Shown here piece after piece: positions 61,166-64,000 of a stretch of DNA of 64,000 bases (position 1 is the stretch's first letter; every line of letters begins with the position of its first letter). The DNA comes from G036327475 sp036327475 (GTDB lineage: Bacteria > Pseudomonadota > Gammaproteobacteria > Enterobacterales > Enterobacteriaceae), in assembly GCF_036327475.1 (NCBI RefSeq), contig NZ_CP132913.1:434001-498000 (forward strand), written 5' to 3'. The notes under the pieces are model-generated. The model was not told the origin of the DNA and searched no databases. It saw only the letters and a program-made list of their open reading frames with translations. The translations under genes and the position numbers were made by a program.

Positions 61166-61729
61166 TAGAGCCTGCTACCGCGCTGGTGCTGGTTTGCACT
61201 CATGCCGCGGTATCGGGCCTGCGTCGCTGGATCCACGAAGAAATCCGCATTCCCATTTATGTAATGATTATCGCCTCGTTGGTCTCAACGGTACAGATGC
61301 TTATTAACGCCTATGCATTTAGCCTTTGTCAATCTCCTCCCCATCGTCACTAATTGCATCGTCATCGGATTGACGGAAGCCTATGCCTCGCAGTGCCGCC
61401 GTCGCTGGTGCGCTGGACGGCTCGCCATCGAACTGGACTCAATTTGCACGTTACTCCTGCTCGGCACCCTGCGTGAGCTGCTCGATAACGACACGTTGTT
61501 CGATGGTGCCGATCAACTGCTGGACGGCTGGGCGCGCATGCCTCGCATCGAGGTGTTTTATACCAACACGCCGTTTTTGCTGATTTGCTAGCGATCGCCC
61601 GGCGCGTTTATAGGACTTAGATTTATGTTGGCGGGAAAATACCTTATCGATCAACGCATGAAAGTTAGACAACCAAAGCCGACCAGACCGGCAGTGCTAC
61701 AGCGGGGACAATCGTTAGCCGATGAATAA
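61165..61729 (+). pseudogene. rsxE: Rsx/Rnf complex subunit E relic, fused to rsxG
   Basis: The frame from rsxG continues ATALVLVCTHAAVSGLRRWI, EEIRIPIYVMIIASLVSTVQ, MLINAYAFSL. Later frames give PIVTNCIVIGLTEAYAS, TLRELLDNDTLFDGADQLLD and MLAGKYLIDQRMKVRQP, ending at TAA 61727-61729. The first 50 codons of rsxE and the end of rsxG are deleted, fusing them. The stop overlaps the nth start by eight bases. Confidence 0.9.
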
Positions 61730-62360
61730 AACCAAGCGTTATGACATGCTTTGCCGCCTACAGGCCAACAATCCTCATCCCGCCACCGAGTTAGAGTACC
61801 GTTCGCCTTTCGAGCTGTTAATCGCGGTACTGCTCTCGGCACAGGCCACAGATATCAGCGTCAATAAGGCCACACGCCTGTTATTTCCAGTGGCCAACAC
61901 GCCACAAGCCATGCTTGCGCTGGGGGTGGACGGCGTCAAAAGCTATATTAAATCGATAGGACTCTTCAACAGCAAGGCGGAAAATATCATTAAAACCTGT
62001 CATCTGCTGCTAGAACTGCATCAGGGGGTAGTACCCGAGGACCGCGCTGCGCTGGAAGCGCTGCCTGGCGTCGGGCGCAAAACCGCCAATGTCGTGCTGA
62101 ATACCGCTTTTGGCTGGCCGACAATAGCCGTGGATACCCATATTTTCCGCGTCGCTAACCGTACCCGTTTTGCAGTTGGCAAAGACGTGGAGGCGGTGGA
62201 GGAAAAGCTGTTGGCCGTTGTACCGAAAGCGTTTCAGGTCGATTGTCACCATTGGTTTGTTCTGCACGGCCGCCATATTTGCACAGCCCGCAAACCGCGC
62301 TGCGGCTCCTGTCTGATTGAAGATCTGTGTGAGTACGATCAAAAACATTATCCACCATAA
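61722..62360 (+). CDS. nth: Endonuclease III
   Basis: The product has 212 residues (E. coli 211). The helix-hairpin-helix LPGVGRKTANVVL carries the catalytic Lys, and VDTHIFRV holds the catalytic Asp. The iron-sulfur cluster ligands are C-x6-C-x2-C-x5-C at the C-terminus (ICTARKPRCGSCLIEDLCEY). It removes oxidised pyrimidines and nicks abasic sites. The ATG overlaps the rsxE stop (ATGAATAA), the ancestral coupling. Since rsx has decayed, nth expression must now come from a promoter surviving in the relic. It is intact. Confidence 0.97.
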   Translation: MNKTKRYDMLCRLQANNPHPATELEYRSPFELLIAVLLSAQATDISVNKATRLLFPVANTPQAMLALGVDGVKSYIKSIGLFNSKAENIIKTCHLLLELHQGVVPEDRAALEALPGVGRKTANVVLNTAFGWPTIAVDTHIFRVANRTRFAVGKDVEAVEEKLLAVVPKAFQVDCHHWFVLHGRHICTARKPRCGSCLIEDLCEYDQKHYPP

Positions 62361-62893
62361 CCCGTCTTTGTCGACCTGCCCATTCATGATATAGCACTGG
62401 TAGTAGCCCTGACGCGGACATTGGTGGGCTGGTCAGGCAGACAGTGGGTGACGACTCTTGACGCCGATCGCCACACCTATGCCTATTTAAGGCGCCGTTG
62501 CGGAAAGCTGCTTAGGACTGAGGGCAGAATGACATCGTTGTCTCTGAACCCTTGACAATGGGCGGCAAGTACATTTCACGTACGATGTGTCCCGTCTGTC
62601 TGATTAAGGGCACAACAATCTTGTTAATCGTTTTTATCTCATAGGTAGCTAATGTTAGTTTCGCTTGATAATTATAAATCTAGCAGCATAAAAAACCGAT
62701 TGTCTTGTGGCTGCATTATATTTTATGCTTCGCTGGGATTGCATTATGCAACAGCATTAAAATCTTCCGAACGACCGAGAAAGGATGTTTAGCCGTTCGC
62801 CTCTTTAAAACGATACGTGTGGAATAATGATGCCGATATCATCACCCACGACAATTTTGCAGGCTAAAAAGCAGAATGAAAAACGAGGTCATT
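62361..62893. promoter_or_regulatory. dtpA upstream region
   Basis: About 530 bp lie between nth and dtpA. The last 300 bp are AT-rich and should hold the dtpA promoter. A TTGACA at 62552-62557 is present, but no well-spaced -10 box follows it. GAGG at 62885-62888 lies just before the chosen GTG start. Confidence 0.4.
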
Positions 62894-64000
62894 GTGTCAA
62901 CTGCAAACCAACCAACCACAGAACCCCGCGTGACCATCAGCGCGTTCAAGCAACCGAAATCGTTCTATCTCATTTTTTCTATCGAACTGTGGGAGCGATT
63001 CGGCTACTACGGCCTACAGGGTATACTGGTTGTTTACCTGGTAAAGATGCTGGGCCTGTCGGAATCCGCCTCCATTACCTTGTTTTCGTCCTTCAGTGCC
63101 CTAGTGTATGGCTTTGTAGCCATCGGCGGCTGGCTGGGCGACAAAGTGCTCGGTACCAAACGCGTCATCATTCTTGGCGCTCTAGTGCTCACCATGGGTT
63201 ACAGCATGGTGGCCTGGTCCGGTCATGAGGCCTTCTGGGTTTATCTTGGTATGGCCACCATTGCCGTCGGCAGTGGTCTGTTCAAAGCCAACCCGTCTTC
63301 CTTGCTGTCAACCTGCTATAAAAAAGGCGATCCGCGCCTGGACGGCGCCTTTACCATGTATTACATGGCCATCAACATCGGCTCGTTCCTGTCGATGCTG
63401 GCGACGCCTTGGCTGGCGGCACATTACGGCTGGGGCGTGGCGTTCTCATTAAGCATTGTCGGTATGCTTATCACGCTGCTGAACTTTGTGTTATGCCGCG
63501 GCTACGTGAAAGATTACGGTTCAGCGCCAGATTTTGAGACGCTCAACGGGGCGCGTCTGCTAGCGGTGATTGCCGGCATTCTGGTGCTTATCCCCGTCTC
63601 CACCTGGCTATTGCATCATCAAGACATCGCGCGTATAGCCATCGGTGCGGTGACGCTCGGCATTTTACTGGTTTTCGCCTATGAAACCCTGCGTCTTGAT
63701 GGCGTGTCGCGGCGCCGTATGTTGGCCGCGCTCATCATGATGCTAGAGGCGGTAGTCTTCTTCGTGCTCTATAGCCAGATGCCAACCTCCCTTAACTTTT
63801 TCGCTATCCATAATGTTGAAACCTCGCTGCTGGGACTGAATTTTGAACCTGAGCAGTTTCAAGCGCTGAATCCTTTCTGGATCATGCTTGCCAGCCCATT
63901 ACTGGCGGCGGGATATAATCGCCTGGGGGATCGCCTGCCGATGCCGCTCAAGTTTGCCATTGGTATGGTGCTGTGTTCGCTGGCCTTCCTGATGCTGCCG
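62894..64000 (+). CDS. dtpA: Dipeptide/tripeptide:H+ symporter (POT family), 3' end outside window
   Basis: The open frame runs to the window edge, 369 codons of about 500. Started at GTG 62894 it gives STANQPTTEPRVTISAFKQP, matching the E. coli start; an ATG at 62876 in the same frame is possible, but the GTG has the better ribosome site. POT signatures are visible: ELWERFGYYG (ExxERFxYYG) near residue 35, then GGWLGDKVLG, and NPSSLLSTCY near 130 and FTMYYMAINIGS (PTR2 motif). About nine membrane segments are included. It imports di- and tripeptides with protons. It is intact as far as visible, while the ABC peptide importer relics lie at 5.4 and 41.2 kb. Confidence 0.95.
   Translation, partial: MSTANQPTTEPRVTISAFKQPKSFYLIFSIELWERFGYYGLQGILVVYLVKMLGLSESASITLFSSFSALVYGFVAIGGWLGDKVLGTKRVIILGALVLTMGYSMVAWSGHEAFWVYLGMATIAVGSGLFKANPSSLLSTCYKKGDPRLDGAFTMYYMAINIGSFLSMLATPWLAAHYGWGVAFSLSIVGMLITLLNFVLCRGYVKDYGSAPDFETLNGARLLAVIAGILVLIPVSTWLLHHQDIARIAIGAVTLGILLVFAYETLRLDGVSRRRMLAALIMMLEAVVFFVLYSQMPTSLNFFAIHNVETSLLGLNFEPEQFQALNPFWIMLASPLLAAGYNRLGDRLPMPLKFAIGMVLCSLAFLMLP

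Noticed and set aside
1..64000. CRISPR array, tRNA, rRNA, insertion sequence or prophage
   Set aside because: I looked for regularly spaced repeats, T-loop motifs, transposase text with inverted ends and phage structural genes, and found none. The tandem repeats present are adjacent duplications, not spaced arrays.

Overview
The window reads as a chromosome segment of an enterobacterium in an advanced but recent state of gene decay. Gene order follows the Escherichia coli backbone closely: hns-tdk-adhE-opp, cls-yciI-yciA-yciB-yciC-ompW, trpA, rluB-btuR-yciK-sohB-yciN-topA-cysB-acnA-ribA-pgpB-lapA-lapB-pyrF-yciH, rnb, fabI, ycjX-ycjF-tyrR-tpx-ycjG-mpaA-mppA, pntB, uspE-fnr, ydfG, ynfB, ynfL-ynfM, fumC, ydgK-rsxABCDGE-nth-dtpA. 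More than forty of these genes survive only as frameshifted or deleted remnants. I infer a recently host-restricted insect symbiont of the Sodalis type (Sodalis glossinidius or a close relative). This rests on the synteny, the amount of non-coding relic DNA and the selection of survivors, not on a database match.

Region 1 (1-16.5 kb): a truncated UDP-sugar epimerase, intact hns, then relics of tdk, adhE, oppA-oppB and yciU. Intact clsA, yciI, yciA, yciB and yciC follow. Next come relics of ompW, a BON-domain protein, trpA, rluB and btuR, an intact yciK, and relics of sohB and yciN. Region 2 (16.9-34.3 kb) is the best preserved: topA, cysB, ribA, pgpB, lapA-lapB, rnb and fabI are intact, with relics of acnA, pyrF, yciH, an L-ribulose-5-phosphate epimerase, kdgT and ydeP between them. 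Region 3 (34.3-61.7 kb) is almost entirely decayed. Only tyrR at its start and one DHA2-type multidrug exporter (52.1-53.6 kb) are full length. The rest is relics of LysR regulators, a PTS permease, ycjX-ycjF, tpx, the murein-peptide recycling genes, pntB, uspE, fnr, ydfG, ynfB, ynfM, fumC, araA and the whole rsx operon. Region 4 (61.7-64 kb): intact nth and the start of dtpA, which runs off the window.

The survivors form a coherent set: envelope and lipid homeostasis (clsA, pgpB, lapA-lapB, yciB-yciC, yciA, fabI), nucleic-acid maintenance (topA, nth, rnb, hns), flavin synthesis (ribA), two biosynthetic regulators (cysB, tyrR) and two transporters. What is lost is also coherent: anaerobic metabolism and its regulator (adhE, fnr, uspE), alternative TCA enzymes (acnA, fumC), tryptophan and pyrimidine steps (trpA, pyrF, with tdk), redox coupling (pntB, rsx), peptide and murein-peptide recycling (opp, mppA, mpaA, ycjG) and sugar use (araA, an araD-like gene, kdgT, a PTS permease).

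I saw no rRNA, tRNA, CRISPR array, insertion sequence or prophage. I found no convincing new system. The most unusual signals are the lone intact exporter in relic DNA, in-frame fusions made by deletions, a set of short perfect tandem duplications confined to decayed DNA, and a double-frameshift C-terminus in lapA.
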